From Actinomycetes bacterium (GTDB lineage: Bacteria > Actinomycetota > Actinomycetes > Propionibacteriales > Propionibacteriaceae): a DNA stretch of 58,804 nt. Under the pieces are notes generated by a model. That model was not told the DNA's origin. It saw only the letters and a program-made list of their open reading frames with translations, and made no database searches. This document shows, in pieces, positions 33,219 to 42,665 of this stretch. The stretch spans positions 1 through 58,804 of the forward strand of contig JAEZZG010000022.1 in the NCBI GenBank assembly GCA_023442485.1, read 5' to 3'. Every line of letters begins with the position of its first letter. Position 1 is the first letter of the stretch. Position numbers and translations under genes: made by a program.

Positions 33219-33944
33219 CTAGTGGCCCATCCCGATCCCGCCGTCAACTGGCAGCAGCGCCCCGCTGATATAGCCTGCTTCGTCCGAAACGAGGAAGCGC
33301 ACGGCAGCAGCGACGTCATCGACCGTGCCGAATCGCGCCGCCGGAATCTGCGTTGCATAAGTGTTGCGCACGTCTTCTGGGAGGGCGCGCGTCATGTCTG
33401 TATCAATGAAGCCGGGAGCGACGACATTACAGGTGATCCCCCGTTTGCCCATCTCACGGGTGAGGGTCCTAGCCATTCCCACCAAGCCAGCCTTGGCGGC
33501 GGTGTAGTTAATCTGACCCGCATTACCCATCGTCGCCACTGTCGAACCGATCAAGACGATTCTCCCGAAACGGGCCTTCATCATCGGCCGCAAAGCCCTG
33601 CGTGCAACCCGGAAAGCTCCTGCGAGATTGGTGTTAAGGACGTCGAGGAAGTCGTCATCACTCATCTGCATGGCCAGTTTGTCGCGGGTGATTCCGGCAT
33701 TAGCCACCACCACCTCAACCGGGCCCAGCTCTGACTCGACGGTGGCGAAGGCCTGGTCGACGCTGTCTGGGTCGGACACATCACAGAAGACGGGAAGGAT
33801 TCCGTCGTCGAGTTCGCCGCTCCGCAAGGTCCCGGCGACCCGGTATCCGGCATCGCGCAGGTGGGCGGCGATCGCGGCGCCGATCCCGCGATTAGCCCCC
33901 GTCACCAGGGCGACCCTGGGGGCAGAAGTCTTGTTGTCATTCAT
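33219..33944 (-). CDS. fabG: 3-oxoacyl-[acyl-carrier-protein] reductase FabG
   Basis: Reduces beta-ketoacyl-ACP in fatty-acid elongation. Classical SDR: TGANRGIGAAIA nucleotide-binding loop, NAGITRDKL, catalytic Ser in LIGSTVATMGN, Tyr-x3-Lys in YTAAKAGLVG, and the C-terminal ISGALLPVDGGIGMGH. The ATG at 33944 follows AGGTGA and gives 241 residues. The fabI gene starts 33 bases downstream, so the two should be co-transcribed and functionally consecutive. Confidence 0.93.
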   Translation of the reverse strand: MNDNKTSAPRVALVTGANRGIGAAIAAHLRDAGYRVAGTLRSGELDDGILPVFCDVSDPDSVDQAFATVESELGPVEVVVANAGITRDKLAMQMSDDDFLDVLNTNLAGAFRVARRALRPMMKARFGRIVLIGSTVATMGNAGQINYTAAKAGLVGMARTLTREMGKRGITCNVVAPGFIDTDMTRALPEDVRNTYATQIPAARFGTVDDVAAAVRFLVSDEAGYISGALLPVDGGIGMGH

Positions 33945-34096
33945 CACATCACCTACCCTAATCACCCCGGGCACAGATCCAAACACCACCGGTTAATGTC
34001 ACACCAATCCTTGTTCACCCTCCACAAAGCCCGGGCTTGTCAGTGATCATTCCGGCCAGTCTCGCGTCCTGAGCCGAGACAAGGTGCCCAACCTGT

Positions 34097-35023
34097 CTAA
34101 TCCTCGACGTAGTCACGGCCACGAGAGACGATGCGCGGATCGGGCGGGTAGACCACCTCGGTGTCTTTCTCTGGATAGTCGAAGGGGGCCAAGAAGGCGC
34201 GCATCGCATTGATCCTGGCGCGTTTCTTGTCGTTTGACTTGATCACCGTCCACGGAGCCCAATCGGTATCGGTGAGCTCGAACATATCTTCCTTGGCGTC
34301 GGTGTAGGAGCCCCACTTATCTAAGGAGAGCAGATCCATCGACGACAGCTTCCACCGCCTGACCGGGTCAATCTGGCGAATGGCGAAGCGGGTGCGCTGT
34401 TCATGCTGGGTCACGGAGAACCAGAACTTGGTTATGGTGATCCCTGAGTTGACCAGCATCTGTTCAAACAGCGGGGCTTGGTTCATGAACTGGTTGTACT
34501 GGGACTGGCTGCAAAACCCCATCACCCGCTCAACGCCGGCGCGGTTGTACCAGGAGCGATCGAAGAGGACGATTTCCCCGGCGGTGGGCAGATGCTGGAC
34601 GTAGCGCTGGAAATACCACTGTCCGGTTTCTCTTTCCGTCGGTTTTGCCAGAGCCACGGTGCGGGCGTAGCGGGGGTTGAGATGCTCGGTGAACCTCTTG
34701 ATCGTCCCGCCCTTGCCGGCTGCGTCGCGTCCTTCAAAAATGATGATGTGTTTGCCGCCGACGTCTTGGGTCCAGTACTGGAATTTCAATAGCTCGATCT
34801 GGAGGCGATACTTCTCGATCTCATATTCATCGCGAGTCATCCGCGCCGGGTAGGGGTAGCCTTCGCGCCATGTTTCTACCGGGTTACCACCTGGATCGAT
34901 CAAGTCGGGGTCGGAGCCGTGGTCATCATGACTGATCGAATACCCCTCGGCGAGGAGCATCTCGAGGTATTCCCTAAAATTGGTGGTTGAGTCAATCGTG
35001 TCCGCAGGATCATTCGTAGTCAT
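34097..35023 (-). CDS. ppk2: Polyphosphate kinase 2
   Basis: PPK2 family enzyme that transfers phosphate between polyphosphate and nucleotides, usually making NTPs or NDPs from polyP. The P-loop-kinase core shows Walker A FEGRDAAGKGGTIKR, Walker B VLFDRSWYNRAGVE and the lid RRWKLSSMD. The length (about 308 residues, single domain) points to the one-domain class I subtype that favours diphosphates, but subclass cannot be proved by eye. The ATG at 35023 has GGGGA upstream; further in-frame ATGs exist at 35038 and 35047. Followed by fabG, with no obvious functional link. Confidence 0.9.
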   Translation of the reverse strand: MTTNDPADTIDSTTNFREYLEMLLAEGYSISHDDHGSDPDLIDPGGNPVETWREGYPYPARMTRDEYEIEKYRLQIELLKFQYWTQDVGGKHIIIFEGRDAAGKGGTIKRFTEHLNPRYARTVALAKPTERETGQWYFQRYVQHLPTAGEIVLFDRSWYNRAGVERVMGFCSQSQYNQFMNQAPLFEQMLVNSGITITKFWFSVTQHEQRTRFAIRQIDPVRRWKLSSMDLLSLDKWGSYTDAKEDMFELTDTDWAPWTVIKSNDKKRARINAMRAFLAPFDYPEKDTEVVYPPDPRIVSRGRDYVED

Positions 35024-35263
35024 GGTGAGAATCCCCATCAACCTCATTCGGAACTATCGACGATGATGTGTTTGACGGGCACAACCTGCCTAGAAGCTCA
35101 GGCCTGCCAGCGACTGAACCTGGCTTAGGAAAGGAGCCAGACGGCCACGATAGCCACTCAGATCAGTTGCCCGGTCACACACCTGCCCTTATTGTTACAG
35201 ATGGCCTTGATCCTCACGTCTGTAACACCCGAGGTTCAGCGAAATCACAACAGGGAGGACGTC

Positions 35264-36316
35264 ATGGCATCTGGCGATTCACCGCTAAGTATCTGGCAGC
35301 GCCTAGCCCCGTCCTTGTCATGTCCGCACTGCACCCAGCCGATGACCTGGGTAGACAAGGGCTTGTGCTGCCCCGAAAATCATCGGTTTGACCAGGCGAA
35401 ACAAGGATATGTGAACCTGCTTGACCACAAGTCCACGCACGGCGACACCGCCGAGATGATCGCCGCCAGAGACAGAGTGCATCACACGGGTCTCTTCGAC
35501 CGTCTCGCCGATCGGATCGGGCAGTGGGCCAAGACGGGCGTGGACGACGGTGGAGACGTGGCGCAGCACCTGAGACCGCAGGCTGAGGCGGGTGTAGAGG
35601 AGAGCCGCACCACGGCGGCTTCCCCGGCTGGACTGCTGGTGGAAGCCGGAACCGGGACCGGGTTCTATCTCGATCGGGCACTCCAACATGTGGCTCACTC
35701 GGTTGGGATCGGCTGGGATATCTCCGTCTACGCGGCTCGTCGCACCGCCAAGGCCAACCCTCGCATGGGTGCGCTCGTCGCCGATACCTGGGGCCGTGTC
35801 CCGGTGTTAGATGGTGCAGCAGACGTCGTGATCTGCATTTTCGCGCCACGCAACCCTGCCGAGTTCGCCCGCATCCTCAAACCTGGCGGGATCGCCATTA
35901 TCGCCTACCCCACCTCGCAACACCTGCATCAGATGCGCGCGATTGCCCCGATGCTAACCATCCCCGAGGACAAGACCACCACGACCCGCAACAGCTTTGC
36001 AACCTTTTCGCAACTTGCGGTTGAGGTTGTGGAGGATCAGGTCAGGCTCGACCGTGAAGGTCTGGTTGATCTGGTGATGATGGGGCCAAATGCCTTCCAC
36101 CACAGTGTCGAAGAGGTCAGCTCCTGGTTCGGGTCAAGTGATGGGCTCTCTCAACGCCTCGGCGACGCTGGAGACGATCACCTGCCCCAGGTCGAACCCA
36201 AGGCTGCTCGAACCCGAGAAACCGACTCCGGGGTGACGGTGACTTCCTCCGTCGAGATCGCCGTCTTCAAGAAAACCGGAGATGGAGTCAACGCGGACGG
36301 CCTAGCGCTGTCGTGA
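35264..36316 (+). CDS. rlmA: 23S rRNA (guanine-N1)-methyltransferase, RlmA/TlrB type
   Basis: AdoMet-dependent methyltransferase of the RlmA family, which modifies G745 or G748 of 23S rRNA; the Gram-positive type (TlrB) acts at G748 and contributes to tylosin resistance. The N-terminal zinc finger is visible (CPHC, then CC-x3-NH), followed by the family block QGYVNLL and GDTAEMIAARDRVH. The AdoMet loop lies in LVEAGTGTGFY; later APRNPAEFARILKPGG. There are 350 residues versus about 270-280 in typical members, the excess being an insertion near residue 95-120 and a C-terminal extension. GGGAGGA fixes the start at 35264. It converges with an ABC-F gene. Confidence 0.85.
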   Translation: MASGDSPLSIWQRLAPSLSCPHCTQPMTWVDKGLCCPENHRFDQAKQGYVNLLDHKSTHGDTAEMIAARDRVHHTGLFDRLADRIGQWAKTGVDDGGDVAQHLRPQAEAGVEESRTTAASPAGLLVEAGTGTGFYLDRALQHVAHSVGIGWDISVYAARRTAKANPRMGALVADTWGRVPVLDGAADVVICIFAPRNPAEFARILKPGGIAIIAYPTSQHLHQMRAIAPMLTIPEDKTTTTRNSFATFSQLAVEVVEDQVRLDREGLVDLVMMGPNAFHHSVEEVSSWFGSSDGLSQRLGDAGDDHLPQVEPKAARTRETDSGVTVTSSVEIAVFKKTGDGVNADGLALS

Positions 36317-36359
36317 TGTGTTCGTGACGGCAGCGAACCCACCGGCTAGACCTTCGGCC

Positions 36360-37964
36360 CTAGGCGAGTTCGATGAGGTCTCCATAGTCGGCCTCACTCC
36401 ACATGTCCTCATCGCCGTCGGGCAACAGCAGGACCCGGTCGGGGCTGAGTGCCTCCACCGCGCCCGGATCGTGGGTAACTAGGACGATCGACCCCTGATA
36501 GGACTTGATCGCCTCCAACACCTCCCCGCGACTCACCGGGTCCAGGTTATTCGTAGGTTCGTCGAGAAGTAACACATTGGCGCTCGAGACCACCAGCATC
36601 GCCAGAGCCAGGCGAGTCTTTTCCCCACCCGAGAGCACCCGGGCAGGTTTCGAGACATCGTCGCCTGAGAACAAGAATGAGCCCAGCACCTTGCGTACCT
36701 GGGTGTCGTCGAACTCAGTCGGGGCACAGCGAGCCATATTGTCCAAGACGGTGCGCTCCATGTCGATACCGTCGTGCTCTTGGGCAAAATACCCCAGCTT
36801 CAATCCGTGCCCGTCGATGACCTCCCCGGTATCGGGGGTTTCATTGCGAGACATGATCCGCAATAAGGTCGTCTTCCCGGCACCATTGAGCCCCAAAACC
36901 ACGACCCTCGATCCACGGTCAATAGTGAGATCAACCCCAGTAAACACCTCAGTAGAGCCGAAGGTCTTTGACAGATTGCGCCCCATAATCGGGGTCTTCC
37001 CACAGTGCGCAGGCTTCGGGAATCGAATATCCGCGACTCGATCAACCTTCTCTTCACTCCCGACGGCGGCGAGCATCTGCTCGGCTCGGCGCACCATATT
37101 CTGCGCAGCGACCGCCTTCGTTGCCTTTGCGTGGAGTTTCTCCGCCTGAGCCATCAGTGCCGCCGCCTTCCGCTGAGCCGCAGCCCGCTCCTTCTTGCGC
37201 CTCTTCTCGTCCGCAGCCCTCTGATCGAGATAGAGACTCCATCCCATCGAGTAGCAATCCATCGTGGCTCGATTGGCGTCAAGATAGAAGACCTTGTTGA
37301 CGGTGTCCTTGAGCAGGTCGGTGTTGTGCGAAATCATCATCACCCCACCCTCGTAGGACTTGATGAAGTCGCGCAGCCAGACGACGGAGTCCTGGTCGAG
37401 GTGGTTCGTCGGCTCGTCAAGGAGTAAGACGTCAGAGTCAGAGAACAGAATCCTAGCCAGCTCGATTCGACGCCGCTGACCTCCGGAGAGTTCGTGCAGA
37501 GGCTGAGCCAGCACCCGTCCAGGCAGTCCAAGATTGGCCGCGATTCTAGCTGATTCTGCCTCCGCTGCGTAACCACCAGCGGTAAGGAATTCGGTTTCGG
37601 CTTGGGCATATCCGCGCATTGCCCGCTCCCGGGCCTCACCTTCTGACGTCGCCATCTCGGCTTCATAGCGCACCATCCGCGCCAAGATGACGTCGAGATT
37701 CCGGGCGGAGAGAATCCGGTCTTTCGCCGTCGTGGTCAAGTCCGATTCGCGTGGATCCTGCGGCAGATACCCGATCGGGCCGGTGCGCTGCACCATCCCG
37801 CCCGCAGGCAGGGTCTCCCCTGCCAACACCCGCATCGTCGTGGTCTTTCCGGCACCGTTACGTCCGACAAATCCAATCTTGTCCGCGTTGCCGATCTGAA
37901 AAGAGATGGGGTTGACGAGAAGGCGCGCTCCCGCACGGATCATCAGGTCTTTCGCCACTAACAC
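36360..37964 (-). CDS. ABC-F family ribosome-associated ATPase
   Basis: Two ABC domains without membrane segments, typical of ABC-F proteins that act on the ribosome (translation factors or antibiotic protection). Domain 1 has Walker A GRNGAGKTT, signature ELSGGQRRRIEL and Walker B LLLDEPTNHLD. A charged linker of about 80 residues follows (RRKKERAAAQRKAAAL). Domain 2 has GLNGAGKTT, LSGGEKTRLALA and LLLDEPTNNLD. Both ATP sites look intact. The 534-residue length fits housekeeping actinobacterial ABC-F proteins, which often follow the suf operon; here sufT is 60 bases upstream. The specific subfamily is not determinable. Confidence 0.9.
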   Translation of the reverse strand: MLVAKDLMIRAGARLLVNPISFQIGNADKIGFVGRNGAGKTTTMRVLAGETLPAGGMVQRTGPIGYLPQDPRESDLTTTAKDRILSARNLDVILARMVRYEAEMATSEGEARERAMRGYAQAETEFLTAGGYAAEAESARIAANLGLPGRVLAQPLHELSGGQRRRIELARILFSDSDVLLLDEPTNHLDQDSVVWLRDFIKSYEGGVMMISHNTDLLKDTVNKVFYLDANRATMDCYSMGWSLYLDQRAADEKRRKKERAAAQRKAAALMAQAEKLHAKATKAVAAQNMVRRAEQMLAAVGSEEKVDRVADIRFPKPAHCGKTPIMGRNLSKTFGSTEVFTGVDLTIDRGSRVVVLGLNGAGKTTLLRIMSRNETPDTGEVIDGHGLKLGYFAQEHDGIDMERTVLDNMARCAPTEFDDTQVRKVLGSFLFSGDDVSKPARVLSGGEKTRLALAMLVVSSANVLLLDEPTNNLDPVSRGEVLEAIKSYQGSIVLVTHDPGAVEALSPDRVLLLPDGDEDMWSEADYGDLIELA

Positions 37965-38024
37965 GGGAAGTTATTGTGCCTAGGGGAGCCGACCCGCGCA
38001 ACCTTGCAGCCTTCGCGGTGCGAG

Positions 38025-38453
38025 TTACACCCAGAAACCGATGGCGCGCAGTTGTTCACGGCCGTCCTCGGTGATCATCTCCAAGGTCCACGGCGGCATC
38101 CAAACCCAGTTGATCGTGACCGAGGTGGAGATGGGGGCCAGCACGGTCTGCACATCATATTCAAGCCGGTCTGTGAGCGGGCAGGTCGGCGAGGTCAAGG
38201 TCATGTCGATGGTGACGGCAGCATCATCGTCGATAGTGACTCCATAGACCAGGCCCAGATCGACCACATTGATCATCAACTCGGGATCGACGACGTCTTT
38301 CAGCGCCTCCAGCACCTGCTCTTCAGTGGGTTTGGCGGTGATATCCTTGACGTCATTGTCGGCGCGGAAATGTTCGGAGTCAGGCAGAACATCCTTGACC
38401 AGGTCAGATGGACGCTGTGTGTTAGGCGACCATTGTGCGTTGGGGTCAAACAT
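38025..38453 (-). CDS. sufT: Metal-sulfur cluster assembly factor SufT (MIP18/DUF59)
   Basis: Accessory Fe-S maturation factor. The DUF59 domain begins near residue 45 (VLEALKDVVDPELMINVVDLGLVYG), with the family cysteine in TLTSPTCPLTDRLE. The N-terminal 40 residues are a variable extension. GAGGAGGA precedes the ATG at 38453, giving 142 residues. It is the last recognised suf gene, and the 59-base spacing after sufU fits co-transcription. Confidence 0.9.
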   Translation of the reverse strand: MFDPNAQWSPNTQRPSDLVKDVLPDSEHFRADNDVKDITAKPTEEQVLEALKDVVDPELMINVVDLGLVYGVTIDDDAAVTIDMTLTSPTCPLTDRLEYDVQTVLAPISTSVTINWVWMPPWTLEMITEDGREQLRAIGFWV

Positions 38454-38512
38454 GATCCTCCTCAATCAAATCGGTAGCGTAGTGGTGGTTTCGACAATCA
38501 GCCAAGCAACTG

Positions 38513-38986
38513 TCACGAAGACGTGGCCGGGTCAGGGCCTGAATCAGCTTCAGCCAAGGCCCTCGAAACGGCGTCTTTCATCGCGGCCCAGCCAAGCATC
38601 GCACACTTGACCCGGTTCGGGAACTGGGAGACACCGACGAAGGCGATACCGTCCTCGAAGCGATCCTCGTCTGGTTCGGCCTTGCCCTGAGACTCCATCA
38701 CCTCTTTGAATTCTTCACCGAGGGCGAGTGAGTCGTCGATAGACCGGCCAATGCACAGATCCGTCATCACCGACACCGACGCCTGAGAGATGGAGCACCC
38801 CTCGGCCTGGTAGGAGATGTCGGTGATCGTGTCGCCGTCAAGGGCTACGCGCAGGGTCAATTCATCCCCGCACGACGGATTGACGTGGTGAACCTCAGAA
38901 CCGAAGGGTTCGCGCAAACCACAGTGATGCTTTTCGCGGTAATGATCCAAGATGATGTCTTGGTACATCGCTTCGACACTCATCAT
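38513..38986 (-). CDS. sufU: SufU-type zinc sulfur-transfer protein
   Basis: Accepts sulfur from SufS in the SUF pathway. The three conserved cysteines lie in NPSCGDE, AEGCSISQAS and RVKCAMLGW, together with the zinc-binding Asp near the first. The insertion between the second and third Cys (LALGEEFKEVME) marks SufU rather than IscU. The length is 157 residues. The ATGA overlap with the sufS stop means tight coupling, matching SufS-SufU working as a pair. Confidence 0.93.
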   Translation of the reverse strand: MMSVEAMYQDIILDHYREKHHCGLREPFGSEVHHVNPSCGDELTLRVALDGDTITDISYQAEGCSISQASVSVMTDLCIGRSIDDSLALGEEFKEVMESQGKAEPDEDRFEDGIAFVGVSQFPNRVKCAMLGWAAMKDAVSRALAEADSGPDPATSS

Positions 38987-40239
38987 CGCCTCCTGGAGAA
39001 CTTTCCGTGGAAGAAATCCCGGGTATAGATCAAGGCGTCCGCCAAGGCGTCCACCTCGTCAACAGTGGTGTAGAGATAGGACGATGCCCGCGTCGAGGAT
39101 TGGATACACATCGCCCTGTGTAGCGGGGCCGCACAGTGGTGCCCGCCACGGACGGCGATCCCTCGCGAATCCAGGATTTGCATGACGTCATGCGGGTGCA
39201 CATCGTCAATGGTGAACGCCACCGCAGGGCCGTGGAGTGTGGCATCCATCGGGCCCATGACGTGGAGTCCTTCAATCTCACCGAGCCGGGTCAGCATATA
39301 TGAGGTGATCTCGAAATCGTGGGCGGCGATCTCGTCCATCCCGATCCCGGTGAGGTAATCCACCGCAGCACCTAGCCCAATCGCCTGGGTGATCGGCGGA
39401 GTGCCAGCCTCGAAGCGGTGCGGAGCCGGGGCGTAGGTGGACGACTCCATCGTGACCACCTCGATCATCTCGCCGCCACCGAGGAAGGGAGGTAGTGCGT
39501 TGAGCTGGGCATAGTCGCCCCATAACACGCCGATTCCTGAAGGGCCGCACATCTTGTGACCGGTGAAGGCCAAGAAATCGGCACCTAGTTCTTGGACCTG
39601 ACACGGCAGGTGCGGTACAGCTTGAGCGCCGTCAACCACCATCACGGCCCCGACGCGGTGTGCCCAGTCGGCGATCTCAGTGACCGGGTTGATCGTCCCC
39701 AACACGTTGGAAATCCAGGCGATCGAGACGATCTTGGTGCGTTCATTGATCAGAGCATCGGCTTGGGCTTTGTCCAGATCCAGGCGCCCGTCATCGGTGA
39801 GCTCAAACCAGCGCAGGGTTGCGCCGGTGGCCTGGCAAACCATCTGCCAGGGGACGAGATTCGAGTGGTGCTCCATCACTGACACCACGATCTCGTCTCC
39901 GGCACCGATCTTCAACCCCGACGCCAGGGAGTGGGCGATCAGATTCAATGACTCCGAGGCATTCTTGGTAAAAACCACCTCGTCTGGAACTGCTGCCCCA
40001 ATGAAGTCGGCGATCTTCGCCCGCGCTCCCTCAAAGGCTGCGGTCGTCTCACCGCCGAGCATATGCAATGCCCGCGCGACGTTGGCGTTAGACCTATGCA
40101 GATGAGATGACATCGCCTCAATCACCTGGACCGGCTTTTGTGAAGTATTCCCCGAATCCAGATACACCAGGGGCCACTCCCCCACGCGGCGCTGCAGAAT
40201 CGGGAAGTCCTCCCGAATCTTGTGCACATCGAAGGTCAT
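38983..40239 (-). CDS. sufS: Cysteine desulfurase SufS
   Basis: PLP enzyme mobilising sulfur from cysteine for Fe-S assembly. Group II desulfurase: N-terminus FPILQRRVGEWPLVYLDSGNTSQKP, PLP-region VSVMEHHSNLVPWQ, Schiff-base lysine in FTGHKMCGPSGIGVLWG, catalytic cysteine in RGGHHCAAPLH. Full-length at 418 residues. Lies between sufC and sufU; the stop overlaps the sufU start by four bases. Confidence 0.95.
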   Translation of the reverse strand: MTFDVHKIREDFPILQRRVGEWPLVYLDSGNTSQKPVQVIEAMSSHLHRSNANVARALHMLGGETTAAFEGARAKIADFIGAAVPDEVVFTKNASESLNLIAHSLASGLKIGAGDEIVVSVMEHHSNLVPWQMVCQATGATLRWFELTDDGRLDLDKAQADALINERTKIVSIAWISNVLGTINPVTEIADWAHRVGAVMVVDGAQAVPHLPCQVQELGADFLAFTGHKMCGPSGIGVLWGDYAQLNALPPFLGGGEMIEVVTMESSTYAPAPHRFEAGTPPITQAIGLGAAVDYLTGIGMDEIAAHDFEITSYMLTRLGEIEGLHVMGPMDATLHGPAVAFTIDDVHPHDVMQILDSRGIAVRGGHHCAAPLHRAMCIQSSTRASSYLYTTVDEVDALADALIYTRDFFHGKFSRRR

Positions 40240-40276
40240 CTCACACCAACCTTGCTGGTCTTAGCTGTGGCCGGCG

Positions 40277-41035
40277 CTAGGCGGCGTCGAGGAAGCGGAC
40301 GTAGCCTTCAGCCTCGAGGATGTCGGCGAGTTCCTTCCCACCGGATTCCACGACCTGCCCATTGACGAACACATGAACGTGGGTCGGGTTGACGTAGCGC
40401 AGGATGCGTGAATAGTGGGTGATCAAGATCATGCCCCGATCTCCCTGGTCAAGGTAGCGGTTGATACCTTCAGAGACGATCCGCACCGCGTCAATATCGA
40501 GACCGGAGTCGATCTCGTCGAGGATAGCGAAGAGCGGGTTGAGCACCTCGAGCTGGGCGATTTCATGACGCTTCTTCTCCCCACCGGAGAAGCCCTGATT
40601 GACCGAGCGGCCAGCGAAGTCACCGTCGAGACGCAGATTCGCCAATGCCTGATTGACCGTCTTCGTCCAAGTCCGCACCGCAGGGGCAACCCCCATATCC
40701 AGCGCGGTTTTTGCCGTCCTCAAGAAGTTCGACACGGAAACCCCAGGAATCTCGACAGGGTACTGCATACCGAGGAAGAGACCCGCGCGGGCCCGTTCAT
40801 CAACCGACATCTCAACCAGGTCTTCACCGTCGAGGAGGGCCTCACCTGAGGTAATCGTGTACTTCGGATGACCTGCCAGCGCATAAGCCATGGTGGACTT
40901 ACCAGAGCCATTCGGCCCCATGATCGCGTGCAGTTCACCTGAGTTGATCGTCAGGTTGACGCCCTTGAGGATCTGCTTGGGGCCAGATTCCGTTTCGACA
41001 TCGACGTGCAGATCTCGAATTTCGAGTTTCGACAT
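40277..41035 (-). CDS. sufC: Fe-S assembly ATPase SufC
   Basis: ABC-type ATPase that drives the SufB2D or SufBCD scaffold. Walker A GPNGSGKSTM, signature FSGGEKKRHEIAQL, Walker B FAILDEIDSGLD and switch His in ILITHYSRIL are intact. The 252-residue soluble length is standard. Located directly after the Rieske-type gene (five bases). Confidence 0.96.
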   Translation of the reverse strand: MSKLEIRDLHVDVETESGPKQILKGVNLTINSGELHAIMGPNGSGKSTMAYALAGHPKYTITSGEALLDGEDLVEMSVDERARAGLFLGMQYPVEIPGVSVSNFLRTAKTALDMGVAPAVRTWTKTVNQALANLRLDGDFAGRSVNQGFSGGEKKRHEIAQLEVLNPLFAILDEIDSGLDIDAVRIVSEGINRYLDQGDRGMILITHYSRILRYVNPTHVHVFVNGQVVESGGKELADILEAEGYVRFLDAA

Positions 41036-41040
41036 AGTTC

Positions 41041-41376
41041 TTATTTCTCCTGGGTTTGAGGGTGATGGATATCTACCACGACGGTGTCGCCGTCAATGCG
41101 GCAGGGATAGACACAGATGGGTTGGGTGGCAGGCAAGCTACAAGCCCGTCCGGTGCGCAGATCAAACTGGGCGGAGTGAAGGTAACACTCGATGGTGCAC
41201 TCGTCGGGGTCAACATCCCCGTCCGACAACGGCACATGCCCATGCGAGCACCAATCCTCGACCGCGAAGATCTCGTCGGCGATCTTGACGATGGCGAGGT
41301 TAGAATCGTCGACCGTCACCGCTAACGGGATGCCTTCAGTGAGTTCGTCAACGGTCGCGACAGGGGTCCAGCTCAT
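41041..41376 (-). CDS. Rieske-type ferredoxin subunit in the suf operon
   Basis: Small 2Fe-2S Rieske protein of 111 residues. Ligands are C-S-H in EDWCSHGHV and C-x2-H in IECYLHSAQFD, giving the C-x-H...C-x2-H set. It is annotated in related genomes as a non-heme-iron oxygenase ferredoxin subunit. Its fixed place between sufD and sufC suggests electron supply or redox sensing for Fe-S assembly rather than an oxygenase, which is inference. The start overlaps the sufD stop by four bases. Confidence 0.9.
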   Translation of the reverse strand: MSWTPVATVDELTEGIPLAVTVDDSNLAIVKIADEIFAVEDWCSHGHVPLSDGDVDPDECTIECYLHSAQFDLRTGRACSLPATQPICVYPCRIDGDTVVVDIHHPQTQEK

Positions 41377-42599
41377 GAGGCCACCGCCGCCTTGTCTGCT
41401 GAAGCTGACGCTGAGCTGGTGGTCAATTCATGATCGATGATCGCGGTGAGTTTGTCTTCGACCTCGCTGACGCCGATCTTGGCGATGATGTCATAGAAGA
41501 AGCCCTTGACGACCAGACGCTTGGCTTCGTCCTCTGGGATGCCGCGCGACTGCAAGTAGAACAGTTGCATATCGTCGAAGCGGCCGGTCGAGGCAGAGTG
41601 GCCTGCGCCTTCAATATCGCCGGTCTCGATCTCGAGATTCGGGACGGCATCAGCCTGGCAGCCTTCAGTCAAGAGCAGATTCTTATTGGATTCATAGGTG
41701 TTGATCCCGACGGCCTGCGGACGAATCAGCACGTCGCCGACCCAGACGGCGTGAGCCCCCTGGTTCTGGAGTGCCCCACGGTAGTCAACATTGGACACGG
41801 TGGACGGATGGTTATGATCAACGAACATGCGGTGTTCTACGTGACGGGCGCCATCGACGAAGTAGACACCGAGCTGATCGATCTCCCCGCCGGGACCGGC
41901 ATAGCTGGCGCGCTCGACGATACGGGTCACGCCACCACCCAGCGAGGCCTGAACTGTCTGAATCTTGGCATCGCGACCGATCAGGAAAGACACCTGGGCT
42001 CCGTGCAAGGAATCGGCTTCCCAGTCTTGGAGGTAGACGAAGTTCACCTGGGCGTTGTCGCCGACGTGGACGTCAATCTTGGACGCCAATCGGGCAGCAC
42101 CGGTGTATTCAAGGATCATCTGCACCTCGGCACATTCGCCGATGTCGATGATCAGATGACTGAAAGCGGATTCGTTGGTGCCGGCACCATCAACAGAAAT
42201 GTTAAGCGGTGCGTCCAAGACGGTGTTGGGCTCAATCTTCAGCAGAAGTGGCTGCGGGCAACGGGAGGCCGCCAGGGCAGCAACCCGGTCCACCGGCGGT
42301 TCGATGGAGCGGGCCTGAGCGTCCTCGGCGGAGAGCTCAGTCAAGGTGACGCCGTCAACCTGGTCGACACTGATCACCTGACCGGTGGCCTGCCCGTCGG
42401 CGTCGAGGATGGGTTGAATCCGCTCAATGGGGGTGAAACGCCACCCCTCTTCACGTCCGGTTGGCTGCGGATGGTCGGCAAGATCCCAGGACGGGGTCGG
42501 GTGGAGGTGGGAATGAACAGCCTGCTCATCAACCGGCTGGCTCTGGGCAGCGCGGTCGAAAGAGGTCTGTGGAAGTTGCGATGAGTTCTCAGTGGTCAC
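41373..42599 (-). CDS. sufD: Fe-S cluster scaffold SufD
   Basis: Partner of SufB in the SUF scaffold. Right-handed beta-helix family with a poorly conserved N-terminal third. The family C-terminal block is clear: EIETGDIEGAGHSASTGRFD (conserved His region), FYLQSRGIPEDEAKRLVVKGF. The length of 408 residues is normal for actinobacterial SufD. It follows sufB after 66 bases and overlaps the Rieske gene by four. Confidence 0.94.
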   Translation of the reverse strand: MTTENSSQLPQTSFDRAAQSQPVDEQAVHSHLHPTPSWDLADHPQPTGREEGWRFTPIERIQPILDADGQATGQVISVDQVDGVTLTELSAEDAQARSIEPPVDRVAALAASRCPQPLLLKIEPNTVLDAPLNISVDGAGTNESAFSHLIIDIGECAEVQMILEYTGAARLASKIDVHVGDNAQVNFVYLQDWEADSLHGAQVSFLIGRDAKIQTVQASLGGGVTRIVERASYAGPGGEIDQLGVYFVDGARHVEHRMFVDHNHPSTVSNVDYRGALQNQGAHAVWVGDVLIRPQAVGINTYESNKNLLLTEGCQADAVPNLEIETGDIEGAGHSASTGRFDDMQLFYLQSRGIPEDEAKRLVVKGFFYDIIAKIGVSEVEDKLTAIIDHELTTSSASASADKAAVAS

Positions 42600-42665
42600 A
42601 GGAGTTTCTCCTTCATTTGGGTCTGCAGTGGGGTCGTATCGCGAGTCATCCTCGACGGTATCGAC

